DNA of 64,000 nt from Nymphaea colorata (GCF_008831285.2 NC_045149.1:3773500-3837499); one strand, 5' to 3'. Shown: positions 22,290 through 35,600, counted from the first letter of the stretch. Made by a program: numbers and translations. Notes: a model not told the origin generated them from the sequence alone.

Positions 22290-22612
22290 TGTTGGTGTAT
22301 GGAACTTGATCCATACTGGACACTCATTTACAATACCGCGGATTCATATGGGAAATTTTTCCATATGTAAGGGCATATATGTCATTTTGTACAAATGCGG
22401 GTTTGCCCTAATCCTTATGTTTTGAGGATGGCTGCCGCTTGTGAGTGTCTGTTCTGTGTGTTCATCTGAAAGAGAGAATACAAGAGATCTGTGCGACCGT
22501 GGACGTAGGAGATTATTACTCCGAACCACGTAAATCGTTGTCTTCTTCCTTGTTGCTTCTAACCCCCTCTTGAGAGTGCGAGAGGAGAGTTTATTGTGTG
22601 TTGTTCCCAACA
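22290..22612 (+). repeat. Copia 3' LTR
   Basis: 323 bp beginning TGTTGGTG and ending CCCAACA, with the matched terminal hexamers TGTTGG/CCAACA typical of copia LTRs. It is preceded by a polypurine tract and the end of pol. The matching 5' LTR is not seen, because the 5' end of the element is lost at 10886. Confidence 0.85.
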
Positions 22613-22716
22613 AAAGGGTCCAAGCAACACCTAAGAAGATATCAAATGTTTTTTTAACCAACAGTCATCCATCTCAAAACTCCTGAAAAGAACTGTTTAT
22701 GTGTTTGTGAATGCAG

Positions 22717-23799
22717 AAACACAGAATTTACCGAAGAAAACGTGAGGCAGAAGGTAGAGAACATAAAGATCGTCCCGTTTCTGGTGGCCTTGGTTCTTCC
22801 ACAGGTTCTCGTCTAGCAAACCAAGTGACACAGCCTTTACCTGCCACAGCTGTAGCGGAACCGCAGAGTGGCTCTCTTGGTTCTTTCACCAACATGCCTA
22901 GTTACTATAGCAGTTTCAGGACAGATGATAGAAGACGCTTGGGGACTTGTGGACTGATGAAGTCTACTGATCCAGCAAGCGTTATAGGAAAGGCACCATC
23001 CTTCATGCAGGAATAGAGAAACTAGGGAAATGAAAGCATCCTTCAAAATCCACCAATGCCATCCTTCATGCAGGAGCAGAGAAACCAGGGAGATGAAAGT
23101 ATCCTTCAAAATCCATATGTATCGCAATCACGATATGATCCTACTTCAACCATGTGGAGTTCGAGTTCAAATTTGAACCATGGTGACCATGAACTTCTGC
23201 CATTTCACGGACATGCTTTTGGTCAGCAAGGTGCAAATAATGACCAGTAAAATTTGGCTAACACATCTCATTTTGGTGTAGCTCCTGGTTCTAAGACTGC
23301 ATTGATGGTGGATGGTTTTCAGTTTGATGGTCTGCATGCAGGAACAAGTGCAGTCATATCTCATAATATGCATGAACAGAGTACTAGGTATCCACTGGCA
23401 GAATTCGAAACAGGAAGCAAAGGCATTAATCAAATATTCCAATGTGCTCAAAATGATTTTCCAGGTTTAAGCTCTGCAACTCAACTATTCACTAGCCCTT
23501 TTGGGACCGACCCCATGAACTCCACCCATATAAGCCTTGGAATGCATGATATGCCAATCACACCCTTGCCCGGACACGCAGAATCTTGGTGATCTGTATG
23601 GAAATTCAAATTCATATTTGGATATCATGAATGCTAGGTCGTCCATAAACACTTTCTCTGACCTTCAGAGAATGTTAAATTACCTGATAGTATCACCTGA
23701 ATCTCAACTTCAGCATCTGATTTAGAGAGCTTGCTTCCTGTGGATGACCAAGATCACGGGCCTGATAATGGTACAGTACCACCTGATCAACTTAATCAG
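22717..23799 (+). pseudogene. Broken exon resembling a type-B response regulator C-terminal part
   Basis: A splice acceptor (TGAATGCAG, ending 22716) opens an exon reading KHRIYRRKREAEGREHK, like the end of the GARP DNA-binding domain (SHLQ-KYR...), where type-B ARR genes have an intron. Ser/Gln/Asn-rich sequence follows, with SASDLESLLPVDDQ near the end, and a CAG/GTAAAT donor at 23799/23800. Stops at 23014-23016 and 23026-23028 (both CAG to TAG relative to the next repeat), a TAA near 23248 and at least two phase shifts after 23580 make it non-functional. A 63-bp (21-codon) tandem repeat starts at 22996 and 23059. The receiver and most of the GARP domain are not in the window, so the family call is moderate. 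Confidence 0.5.
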
Positions 23800-25481
23800 G
23801 TAAATTTTCACTTTGCCAAAGGTTGTTTCAATTGAGCTCATCTCTTTCAAAAATAATCAAGCATGGAACCTGTTAAATTTACTTTGAGTGTTCTAGATGT
23901 GCTCGAGAACCATGACATGTAGAAATATTTTTCATGTGTCTGCACTCTGAATGGGGCTGCCTTTGTAGATTATTGCTGCTGTTGTGGAGCCAATGTTAAA
24001 TATTGGGAGAAATTATTCCAAGTTCTAAAAACTTCTCTCCTGCATGCTTCTTTGTAAAAGAAGCTTGTCTTATCCCAATCAAAAAGATCAGCTTCAACCC
24101 ATGCATTTCACATATATTAAATCAGCTTCAAGATTAAAAGTTCTCCAGTTTCATATTAGATGAAAATATGAGATTTCTTTCCTCTGTTATTTGTCACTAT
24201 ATGTTACATACAAGTCTTTTTTCTTATTTATCTGGTTCTAGTATATAATCAGTACTATCGATCATTAATTAAATTAGATTTAATGAAATCAAATAGTCAT
24301 AGGAAAGAACATACAAGCATGGTTCATTAGCCTTTTAGTTATAAAACTAGGCTATGAGAACCAGCACAATCCTAATGTGCTACATGCCATGAAAAGGGGA
24401 GCATCAAGATGATCGTGCTTGTTAAGAAGTGTATGTATTAATATTATTGGGTCTAGGTCCATTATGGACCCGACTGCCATTATTTGCATAGGGTGGGTTG
24501 TTTTCTACATCTTTTGTGATTACCCATCATGCTTGAGGTTATTTTTGTAAAGGTTCACATTAGGGCGTCATGCTATTTTATTAATCTTTTGCCCATGTCA
24601 GAAACATCAAGATGTACAGATTTTCAACTTCATTCACTTCCTTCTCTCCCTTTTTTCGGGAGTGATGATTTTCTGGGACTTCTCACATGGTATCCGAGCA
24701 CATGTGGGCTTGGACTGAATAGTGTGTCCACTAAGATATGGTTATTCTTTCTGAATTTTCTTTCCTTCTATTTCTCTTTCTTTCACCTCAGTATTTTCTT
24801 TGTCTCGCAGTCTTTCTGTCCTATTTGACACTCTTCTATCATTTTTCTGTTTGCCATAATTCATATCCCCTGCTGATGTCCTTTATATCTAAATTTCATT
24901 TAGTCGTTCTGGCCAAATCTTCTCCTTTGGCTATCATTCTGCCTTAATCTTCCTTTTGTCTCTGGTGAACTGTCTTTTGCCTCCCCCCCCCCACCTCTTC
25001 TCTTGTCGGAAATATCTTTTTTGTCCCCCATTTGATCTTGGTCAGCCGTGATTCTCTCCATTTCTCTTTTCCTGACATTGAAATTGTTTGCTTTTTCTAA
25101 CAGAGTCTGTCCCCCCAGCAGCCATCAAAATCCTTTTTTTTTTAATTCTTTGCTCATCTTATACCTTAATTGTTTTTGTTTTTCATTCTTCCTCCCTAAA
25201 GCTAAAAAGGGAAAAAAGGGATTCAGATCAAAAGTTAATCTATTGTACGATAAGTTAATTGTTGCAGCCATGTTACTCTAATTTGGTCTGTTTTAGAAAA
25301 AACAAAGTAAGCATTGAACGTCGATACTGTTCATTGATTTTTTTTATTTCCTTGGCTGCTAGTATTCATTTTTTGCTGAGTAATTCTTTCAAACAGGTCT
25401 CTTTCTGAGCTGTTCCATGGATTCTTACTCTCAGTCTATCATCTCTTTTAACTTTATGGGCCAGCTTATTTCTGAAAACTT
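23800..25481. other. Intron-like, T-rich DNA without recognised genes
   Basis: It starts at the donor of the broken exon. It contains a pyrimidine-rich stretch from about 24740 to 25200. At 24688-24699 TGGTATCCGAGC follows TTCTCACA, resembling an LTR end plus tRNA-Met primer site with one mismatch, but no LTR start was identified. Nothing else is supported. Confidence 0.4.
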
Positions 25482-26321
25482 GGGACTAACTTATTTATTC
25501 ATTTAATCTCAAATTAGAGGTATGTAGTTCATGTTATTAGATTAATTTTCTTTTCAATGATTTTCATGCACTTTGCTTAATATACAAATATCCTTTATAG
25601 TTCTTTACAATTTGAGTTTTAAATTTTAATTGTACTATTTGCCACACATGATTTTATAAGACATGAAAGATCACAATGAAGAAGGTTTTTTAATGACATG
25701 GATGAGAAAATGACAACAAGTTGCAACCTTTTTTATGTTATATTTTTTATTATCTCATGCATCCAAGACATCGCCGATGACAACTTGTGCTCTGTCCAAT
25801 TGGATTATCTTATGGAGAGAGACAATTGATTAGAGATCAAATTAGATATAAAATAGATGATAATGTACAATGTCACAATATAACATGGATGGGTACAACA
25901 ATATTAAGAGACTTATGTAGCACTCTTCAATGTGATTGTGGACTGCATAGTACAAGACATTGCAAAGTAGAAGAGAAAGTTGCATTCTTCTTTATTATGT
26001 TATCTCATGCATAAAAACATCAATCAGTTCAGTTTTGGTTTCATTGTTCTATAGAGACAATATCTCGATATTTTCACAGAGTATTGAATTCAATAATTCT
26101 AGTAGAATATAAATTCATTCAACAACTTAATGGATCAAAGTGTGCCGAAAAATGTTATTAAATGCACACGCATCAATGCATGATGCATGCACATCACTGT
26201 GCCTCACAAATGCAAACGCCTCATTGCATGAGGGTGAGGTGCCCCTGCCCTAAGGCATTGATCCGCATGCTTCTGCTCGAAGTGTGAGGGGTCCCTGAGG
26301 TTCATAGCCAATTTTGTAGGA

Positions 26322-26354
<33 letters not shown>

Positions 26355-29086
26355 CCTTAATTTGGCTGGCCCAACAACCAATGTTTAATATGTTGCATGG
26401 CACAGTCACTAATGGATGTGAATGGAATAAACAAAAGTTGTTGAAGGTTCTGGAGCTGGTGGAAGTTTCGTCATCACCTCCATCGTTCTTTTAAAGTTAT
26501 AGACCTTCAACCCCCCTTCATTGTCCAATCTCTCTCTCTCTCTCTCTCCCCTTCCCTTGCTGGTACCATCTTCCTCCAACCATGGTGGTGAGATTCAAAG
26601 GGGACATGCTTAACTTTGTTGAGCAATATTTTTTTTTTGCATGAAAAAAAAAAAATCGTTAGAGTGCTTACTGATCCCTTGCTGTAAGAATGGCACTTTG
26701 AAGGAGCAGAAGGCTTTGCTTTTGGTAAGAAAAGTATTCATAATTCGTGAAGGTTTTTATGTCATTAGGTAATGTGATTTTGATATGATTATGGTTCTTG
26801 GCCTTTTGAAGGTTGAGTTAATTTATCAAAAGTGAATTTTGCTGCTTAAATGTGTTTTCTTGATCAAAATTGTAACTTAAAATCAATGATTCATGTGATG
26901 CCAAAACTTTTATAGCAAAAACAAATTTTTCTTATAAATTTCATTCAATGAAAGATTGCATTATAACAACTAAGAGATAATCAGCATATTTACATGCTTT
27001 TGGAGTAAGTTAAAATCATGTAAGGGAATAAATATAGAAGTTCGGTAATGTGAATATGCTTTGTCTACTATGATTTTGGCCATCTGAGTTTTTGCATGGT
27101 TTATCTAAAGAGTTTAGTGGCCATTCGGGGACTAGTGACAGCTGTAACCTTTACTTAAGCAATTTAATAATTTCAATGAATTGTTATCTCAATAAATTGC
27201 TGCATACTCTTAAGTAGGTTGACAATAACGTTTTAAGCTCTTATACACCTGTTATTTTTCTTGTTTTGCTTTTTTTTTTAATTTTTGACATTATTTTTTG
27301 TGAATATTATATACTGAATAATTTTTGTCTTAATACTTATGCTTCATTATGCATTTCTGGGCTACACCTCGCTTCACAGGCTTAGCACGTCGCTTTGCCT
27401 CATCACACTTAACAACATTGGTGCTAAATGAAATTTTAAGGAATAATAGATTTTATCCCTACTTTTTGGTAATAAAATGATTAGATTGGTTTTGATATTT
27501 TGTAGCTTTCCAATACTCTGCTGGCATTGTCTTTCGTTTAAAAAATTATATTAGTGCAATTGATGGAATAAATATTCATGTTAAAAGTATATCCAAAGGA
27601 TGAGCACGATGTTGTGGTAGAAAAGACTGGCCAACTCCAAATGTATTGGCACAATGTTCTTTGATACGAAATTTACTTGTTCACTAGTTGGCTGGGAAGG
27701 AACTGCTTCTAATTCAATTATAGTAAAAATGTACTGATGAGAAAACATAAATTAGAATTCCTAAGAAGTCATTTGATAACTGTCCTGTTGGGCAGAATAG
27801 ATAGGACATCCTGTCCATCACACTACTGTTTTGTCCATCTTGTCAATATTGTTCTCCGTCCATTTTTAATGATTTTAGGGACAAAACATCATGTCCCTTT
27901 TGTTCAACATTTGTTTTTTGTCTATTCTATCAGTTGTGTCTGCTCTAACCAGTGTTTGATTTTTATTCCAACTGTTTTGTCTGTTTTGTCCAATGTTCAC
28001 TCTTGTGCAATACATTATGTCTGTTCATATTGTAATGTCCATCGTTTGACAAGAAAAACACGTTTGTTCAACTTGTGCAGACAAAGTGTTTGAACAGCCA
28101 AGGACAAACAATGATTTTCCCTTTTTTATATATGCACACACACATACACAACACGAGTGGCAAAGTGTCTGAACATCAAAGGTGATATATATATATATAT
28201 ATTATAATTATATATATATATATATATAGATAGAGATAGAGAGAGAGAGGACATCAACTAACAAAAACAATAAATTTTATTTTTTACACAAAAATAATTA
28301 CATTGTTCATGAATCATCAACTATTGGCAATTGAACGTATAAACAACCCTTTAACTACTTTCCTGTGGCCTGTACTCTCAATAGTAGTCTCTTCATTTTC
28401 TCACTCTTCCTTTCTATAGTAGTATTGTACAATGGCTATGAAGGATGCTCTTGATTTTTGTTCATCTTGCAAGCTTGATCTAAGTCATTGATTTACTTCC
28501 TGTGAACCATTAAAAATGAACATTCTCACGTAAGTGAAATATTAAAAAGTAAAATTTAGATAAAGAGGGGGAAAAAATAGCAAACGAAGCATAACCATAG
28601 GCAGGAAAAACAAAGGAGAAAAGATAATGAGTAGCAATTCATATGACCATCTGATGCACTTTGCCATCTGTTATAGATAATGGCTAAAATTTGACTCACA
28701 AAAATTCTAATTTGAATGCCAATACTAACAAGACATTAAACTAAGGACTTCATCGTTTATAATTTTTCTACCAGCAATGGAAATGAGGACGATAGGTCAT
28801 ATGTGATAAAAATGAGGAAAAAACTTCTTTTTTATTGGAGTCCTGTGTTTCTGGTGATGCCCCACAAATGTTTAGAGAAAAATTGAGAACCTGAGCCTCT
28901 AGGAGTTGAAGAAAAAGAAGTTGGAATTTTGAGGGGCTGCCATTCAGGCTTCCATTGCATAAAGTGCTCCCAATGCTGGAATTATCTTTAAAATATCATG
29001 AACCTTCATGCTTGAAAAGTATAGAAGTTCTTGCTACTAAAATCTCACTCATAGCGGTACATTTTTTAAGTTGTTTTACGTGTAGT
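25482..29086 (+). repeat. Repeat A2 (direct repeat of 2196-5926)
   Basis: Second copy of A in the same orientation, starting 23286 bp after A1. Its left junction shares GGGACTAAC with A1. Its right side continues into sequence not found next to A1. Confidence 0.9.
25787..26160 (+). pseudogene. PIF/Harbinger nuclease N-terminal fragment, copy in A2
   Basis: Same DUF8040-like segment as 2500-2875 but with an added stop (TAA at 26012-26014, in HAYKHQS of the other copy) and several substitutions. Upstream phase also differs near 25787. Non-functional. Confidence 0.55.
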
Positions 29087-30616
29087 TGTTATTTTTATTT
29101 ATTCTCATTAAACATTAAGATAAACCCTGTTTTGTGTGTGTATAAAATATGATTCGTATGATCAGATTTAGTTCATAGTTCACAAAATTTCATATTTAAA
29201 CTTGTTTTTTGCAAATGAATAGAAATTACTACCTTTACTTTTTGATACCCCATTTATCATCAATAATTTTATCGAGAACAACTCATAATCTTTCTTAGTT
29301 AATAAATTTTGATAATCTAGATCACCAACAGGACTTTGACTCACAAAAATTCTAATTTGAATGTAAATACCAAAAGGACATTACGATTAGAAACGTGAAA
29401 AATTTAAAAACACATATTTGTGTAAAAAATATATATTGAAATGGTAAACCTATTTTATTTTGCATGTTCAAATTTTTGCCAATAATATACTTACTGTATA
29501 TGAATAATAATAGACTATATGAATAATAGGCATTGAATGGAGAGTCTTTTGCTGTTGTTAGGTGTTGAAATAACAAATATGACAAATTTTTTGCTGCGAT
29601 TTTACACAAGACACATCACAAAGTTAGAGAAATCCCAAATCATTGGAAAGCATCCATCATCAATGCCATACAAAATGAGTTCCACCTCTCTAGCATTTAA
29701 TCAAACGGGTGGTATGCACCAGTCATAATGCATACCATATGTGAAAAGAGTACAACCTATGAAACAAGAACATAATTTTTACACCCAAATCAAGGGTGAT
29801 GGAAAGGGAGACAAAAGAAATGTCTTAACATCAATCTGACGGCAAGATCTCAAAAATCCAAGAAAGCAATAAACAACAAAAATATTATTGTTTCACAAAA
29901 ATATCATTTCTCCACAAGAGAAAAGCTTTAGTGACAAATCAAGGCAAAAGAAGGAATGAAACCTTCAATACTAGAAGTAGAGGCTCTCCAACCACCAAAG
30001 AAATTACCTAATCAATATCCATAGTGAAATGTATCCTCTTAGATTAGCTACTTCAAAGGTAGAGATAGAGAGTGTGACCAAGTGATAGAGATAGAGTTGC
30101 ACTGACCATTGTTGATGCTGGCCTCAATTGGAGACAAATCCAAGGATAAAGAGAGTGAGACAGAGATCGAGAGAGTAAGCCAGATATTTCACACCTATAG
30201 AAGAAGAGGAGTCCTCGAGAGGAGACTATCAAAGTTGCATGAGAAGAAGGTGGAGATGGATGAGAACATGCCTACAATCATAAAGTGAAGAGGGAGAGAT
30301 TGCAGAAAGATGAAGGTTTCGAGCATTCCATGAGAGGAAAAGACAGAGTGAGAGGCAAGTGTGAAGATGTTCCACAATCGAACCATGAAATGCAGTGGAA
30401 CATGTTGGGCTTTTATACCCCCCGTTCCAAGTCCATGCAGTTCAGTGTGTTCTGTATCCAATGTTTGTGTCAGTTGAGAGAAAACATAACGTGTTATGTC
30501 TGTTCCATTATATTCCACCACAATCAAATGGTTAAAGGTAATTATAGTTCAAAATTTATATAATTTAGTAATTGTGAAAGATGAACTTAATAATGCAAAT
30601 TGTGTTCATTATTTTA
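29087..30616. other. Unassigned segment inside the Harbinger-like composite
   Basis: AT-rich DNA with no recognisable coding sequence. It contains a 48-bp echo of A2 (GACTCACAAAAATTCTAATT at about 29338, as at about 28695), indicating a small local duplication. It lies between the nuclease N-terminal and C-terminal remnants and is probably nested insertion material. Confidence 0.4.
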
Positions 30617-31078
30617 GGTAAACATTATCTTGTTGATGTTGGGCTTCTATTAAAGGGTGGACTTATTACACCTTTTAGAGGTGTGAGGTATCATTTGAAA
30701 GAGTAATCCAAGCGTGGTCTACAAAATGCAAAAGAGTTATTGAATCTTTGACATGCTTGTTTATGCAATGTCATTGCAAGATCTTTTGATGCCCTGAAAA
30801 AAGGTTCCCAACTATAGCTAGTTCAACATAGCCAGTTTATTTGTGCAATACAAAGGCAAGAATCATCTTAGTATGTTGTATACTACACAACTATTTTATG
30901 GGTGTTCATCCAGATGTTGCTATTATTGAAGATGATGCATAACTTATGAGTCAACTTAATGAGAATGACTACGTTCAAGTTGATCAAGATGAAAACTATA
31001 GAGTTGGAGAATTTACACAACAGAGTATCTCTTCAATTATGTGGCAACACTGTACGTTTGAAGCTTCAATAAATTGAT
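30617..31078 (+). pseudogene. PIF/Harbinger DDE nuclease C-terminal remnant
   Basis: Translation from 30617 gives GKHYLVDVGLLLKGGLITPF and GVRYHLKE, then AKELLN, HACLCNVIARSFDALKKGS and a SQFICAIQRQ stretch, with stops between. In intact plant PIF/Harbinger nucleases (DDE_Tnp_4) the matching order is GKYYLVDAGY, a P-RGVRYHLKE block, ELFNLRHA-LRNVIER-FGVLKKRF, and a helix ending in the last acidic residue. The first aspartates are upstream in lost sequence. A TTTTAG before 30617 could be an original intron acceptor. Confidence 0.75.
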
Positions 31079-31234
31079 AGGACACATTGATTTTTTTTTC
31101 CATCTAACATTATTTCTTATTGTAGTAATTTTTTTATTTAATTACATGAAATTCTAATAATTACACGTGGTTTTCCTTTTCATCATGCACATTTTTTTTC
31201 TAAACTTGTTTTACTCTACATCTAGCTGACAACA

Positions 31235-32291
31235 ATGAAGAAGTATCATAAAAAAGAGATGGAGGAAAGACTGATAAAGTACAATGGAACCAGTCCATGG
31301 ATGGATGCTGTACTCATTGATGCATTATTGCTTCAACAAATAATTGGTAATAAAATGAATAACACTTTTACTACAACTGCGTATGATAATGTTGTCACAG
31401 AGCAGAATGATAAGCTGGGTAAGATGCTTACCAAAGATCACATAAAAAATTGCATGAAAACCTTGAAGAGTAACTTCACCAACTGTTATGACATCTTTAA
31501 AAGTAGTTTGAGTGGATGTAACATTGGCTCCAGGACAAATATGAAGACAGCTGAACCTGAAGTATGGAAGCCACTAATAGAGGTAACATAATTTTATTTT
31601 TAACAATTTAATTATTTATTGGCTGATACCAATTCTTTATGTTAACTATGAGTTTCCTTATTGTCATTAATTTTTTTTATGTTTCTTTGCATAGGAAAAT
31701 CCAATGGCAAGAAAATGGATGATGATACATGTTCCAAACTATGAGAAATTAGCAAATTTATTTATTTGGTAATGATAGAGTAATAGGAGGAGCATCTATG
31801 ACAGCTAAAGAAAAGCATAGCCAAATGACTTCTATGAATGAAAATACTGGTGATACAATTCAACTCATTGATGAAATGGCTTCTCAAAATCAAGTAGTTT
31901 TGAAACCAGTTTTGAAACCATTTGTCAATCTTGGAGTAGAGTTTGTAGTTCAAGCTGAAACATATACAAGTTCCTTGTCAAGGACTAAGGGGAGAAGAAG
32001 TGGAAATGAAGATGATTTAAAAGAGATTAATAGAAAGAATATGTTTCTGAAAAAGTTCCACATGCAATTAAAAAAAGCAATGTTGTGCACGAGCGTAGTC
32101 CTTCAAGTAAATATTCCAAAGAAGATACATGTCCAGAGCTTGCAGCTATTGGTATTTAAAAAGAGTTAGAAACTGAAGCATATCTTAATCTTACTGATAA
32201 TGAAAAAATGATGGAAATATTTTTTGCTTGTCATTCCTTTAAGCAAAAGGAGGTTTTACTTAGGATGCTTAGTAGAGCTGGAATTATTTAA
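31235..32291 (+). pseudogene. PIF/Harbinger Myb/SANT-like protein, two exons, disrupted
   Basis: Exon 1 opens in W-D--LI-ALL-Q---GNK, then AYDNVV, KDHIKNCMKTLKSNF and EVWKPLIE, the Myb/SANT-like DNA-binding domain (Myb_DNA-bind_3) of Harbinger accessory proteins. A donor (GAG/GTAACA near 31583) and an acceptor (TTTGCATAG ending 31694) define a roughly 110-bp intron. Exon 2 begins ENPMARKW, the usual NP-A-W block. A 4-bp ATTT duplication near 31762 shifts the frame, and a TAA lies near 32159. The frame ends KEVLLRMLSRAGII at 32291. In the family this protein works with the nuclease to bind the element ends. Confidence 0.8.
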
Positions 32292-32579
32292 GTCAAGAAC
32301 ATCATTTGCTATTTTTTCTTTATATGAGATTTTCATCATCAGGCAATTATTATATGTAGCTTCATTTTGTTTTAAACTTCAGCCAATCTTTTATTTAGAG
32401 TGAATTGTTGCATTACTTGTTGATTGTAGAGAAAGAGAGAGAGATGTATAATAAATTCTAGTGTGTTAGGGATATTATTGTAAAACAACTTAAATTCAAT
32501 TGTTTCCTTTCTTTTATGTAGTCTAAAGAAACATGATTTTAACCATTCCTTTCTATTCAAACAAGTTTTTATAGCTATC

Positions 32580-32664
32580 CCTTTTTTTTCCTCCCATTTC
32601 TCTTTTCTTTCTTTTCCCCTTCATCCAATCCTTTCCCTCTCTTTCCCTCCATACAAACAAGGCC
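32580..32664 (-). repeat. Candidate right terminal inverted repeat of the Harbinger-like element
   Basis: The minus strand reads GGCCTTGTTTGTATGGAGGG then GA-rich DNA, an imperfect match to 975-1012. TTG follows on the outside. Confidence 0.4.
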
Positions 32665-35600
32665 TTGGTGATGCCTTAGGAAGGAGAGGCTAAACCCGGC
32701 TACTAGGTGACACTTCTTGGGATAAATGCACCATTCACATGACCCATCTTCCTCCATGCCTCAAGTTCTCTAACCCTACAGCCAAGCTCAGTGGATGGTG
32801 GAATCTCACCCCATGAAGATTTTAGGAGTTGGTGGGTGACTCCAATCTGCGATTCAAGGAGTCTCCATGATTTTTAGTTTGGTTTTAATGTTTTAGTACC
32901 TTGCATTTTAGTTGTAGGTGTTGTCTTGTTTTTTCACGCATCTAGTTATAGGATTTTCAAGATTTTATAGGTGTTAATCACAGTTTTCGTGTGTTTTTAT
33001 GCTAAACCCAAGTGCGAACTGTGATTATTGGTGTGCATTGTTCCATTTGGTTGATTGGATTAGATTTTCAGTTTTAAATATAGGGCAGTGCATAGAAGCT
33101 AGTGTTTTATGTTTTTCAAACGGTTAGCATAGGATTTCTGATTGTTTGGTAATCTAATTAGTGTGTGCATTTCACGTTTTTCAGATTTTTGTTATACATT
33201 TTGAGTTGGATTGGTCGATTAACATGTGAAGTTCAATGTCATTTTCTGTTTTCCTTGTATAGTTGTATCATCCATCAATTTACAGCAAGTACACTTTGTT
33301 CCCTAGTTAGTTTCTATTGTTCTTTGTTGTGCAACCCAGAACCATGCGTCTGTGTTCAGTTTTCCTCTAGGTACTTTCATGTTCATCGTGTTCTATGTGA
33401 GGTTTTGAGCTTAGGAAGTCACTGATAGCTTCATAGGCTGACCGGTGAGGCTGCTGTTTGTGCCCAGCCGCTTTTCTCTTAATTTTCATTTAATATATTA
33501 TAATATTCAGTATAATATTTTGTGTTTTAGGGTGATGTGCATAGATTAGTTGCTTTTTACTTTGGTTTTGTTGATTATATGGTAAAAAGGCTTTTAAAGT
33601 CGGAGTTTTGTCCTTGGTAGCTTTTCCCTCTTCCTTTCTCATTGTCATCTATTTTATACCCTTATTAATTTAGTTTTTGAGTGCATTATTATAGATTAGA
33701 TAACTGCATGTCATTTTAATTAATTGGTTAAATGTTTTATGCCTACAATTTGTGATTTTTTGTGGCCGGCAGCCTTTTAGCTGCCCATCAAGTTAGTTAT
33801 TCTTACTTTTCTGCAATTCATTTAATTTCCAGTCTTTGTTTGCTATGTTTTCATGATGTTAAATAATATAGATTAGGTGATTTAGTTGTGTATTCACTCT
33901 TTATGTAGACTGCATGCTACCTAGTTAGAAGTAACAGTCTATGTTCTCTACTAATTTATTTACTTGCTTTTTGTTTTGGTTTGAGTAAAATTTTTGTAGC
34001 AGTGGATAAATTTTGCAATCAGTTGTGGTTGGCTGTTTGTTTTTTTTTTTATAATTATCTTAGAGTTAAGAACTATAGATTCCATGGTGAAGTAGTTATT
34101 TGTTGTTTTAGTCATTTTTCAATGGTGGACTATGTACCAGTTAACTAGAATTTAGTTGGTGCCTTCCTTTCACTTTCCATCAGAGTCACTTATTGGTGTA
34201 ATGAAATTTCTATAACCATAATATAGACCAGGTTTTGATTTTACCAACTTTGAGGATTTTCAACTTAGATTGTTTTTTACTCTTTATGATAGTGCAGTTA
34301 TTGGTGTAAAATCATGTACTTGGCAGTTTGCTGGACTGCTGAGCAGTGTTAGACACAACTATCCAAAATTAATTGTAGATTTAAGTTTCGATCTTGTTCT
34401 TAGCTATGCCTATTAGTTATATTCTATTCCACTCAGTTTTTTTATGGAAGGTAGACCTTAATCATTAGTCGTAGTTCATTTAAGACAATAGACTGTTCCA
34501 ACTATTTTTCTCAGGTTTTAGCATAGATGGACTGCATCTTAATTTGGTAGTGCTTATGGTTTACTATAACTATTACTCTATATTTCTAGTGTATAGAGTT
34601 ATTTTTTGTTTGGAATGTTCTTTTCTTAGTTGAAAATTAATTGTTACTCTTTTGTTATGGTTGAATTAAAATCACAAACCGTTACTACTGTTTTTCAGGT
34701 TCTAAGTGTAGTACATAGGTGTTTTACTTCGGTTGTCTTTGCAATTTACTGTAATTTCTCTTGTAGTTTGATCTATTAAATAGTTATCTACTTGGTTAAT
34801 ATAGTTTTAACGTGAAAATTAGGCCTTAGTTATGATTTATACTTAATTCTAGTGCTCAGGTTGCTCTTTAATGCATTTTCCTATTCTAGATATATATTGA
34901 GCATATTATTATTTTCTTTACTGCAATTTTTATTCTATTCTCTGTTGTAATTCAGTACATTATTGTGTTCAAATTAATTTTTAAGTGGAAACTAATTGTT
35001 GACCACTAGATATAGCTTGTTTAAAAATACAAGCTGTTCTTTATTGGTTCTATGTTCTAGAGAGAAACAGAGAGTCCGAAATTAGTGTTATGCCTTAGCT
35101 TTTACTGCATTTTTTTATAATTTGTAACATAGTTTAGTACAAAAAATAATTATCTTTTGTTAAAAAAATAGTTTTAGATGAAAATTATTGCTAATTAATA
35201 TATTTATACTTAGTTCTTAAATATGAACTGTTCTATAGAGAGAAAATGCATGCTATGCTTGAATGTATGTTATTTTGGTGTATTTCTCATTGTAGTTTGA
35301 TAGCTTAAATTATGACTCCTTAAAATTTACATTTATAGTGTTATTTTAATTATATTTCAATTTATTTTGTATTTTAGCAACTTATAGTAGGTTGCATATT
35401 TTGAGTTCATGCAAGAAAAAATAAATGAACTGGTTTAGACTTGGGTTAGTTGTCTTGAACCAAGTCTTAGACAATTTGACATGAAAGACACCACTACATC
35501 AGATTGAATTTTGTATTGGGAATCGGCCAGCATACAAGTAGATGAACCTACACATCGGTAGTCTTGTTTTTTTCTGTTTAGGCAGCTTTATATAGTTGCC

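Noticed and set aside
2196-29086. A1 and A2 as the two LTRs of a giant retrotransposon
   Set aside because: They lack TG/CA ends, contain DNA-transposon coding sequence, and the DNA between them is a mix of unrelated elements.
33165-33425. 86-codon frame in the T-rich region
   Set aside because: Hydrophobic composition follows from T-richness. No motif, no second copy, no splice context.
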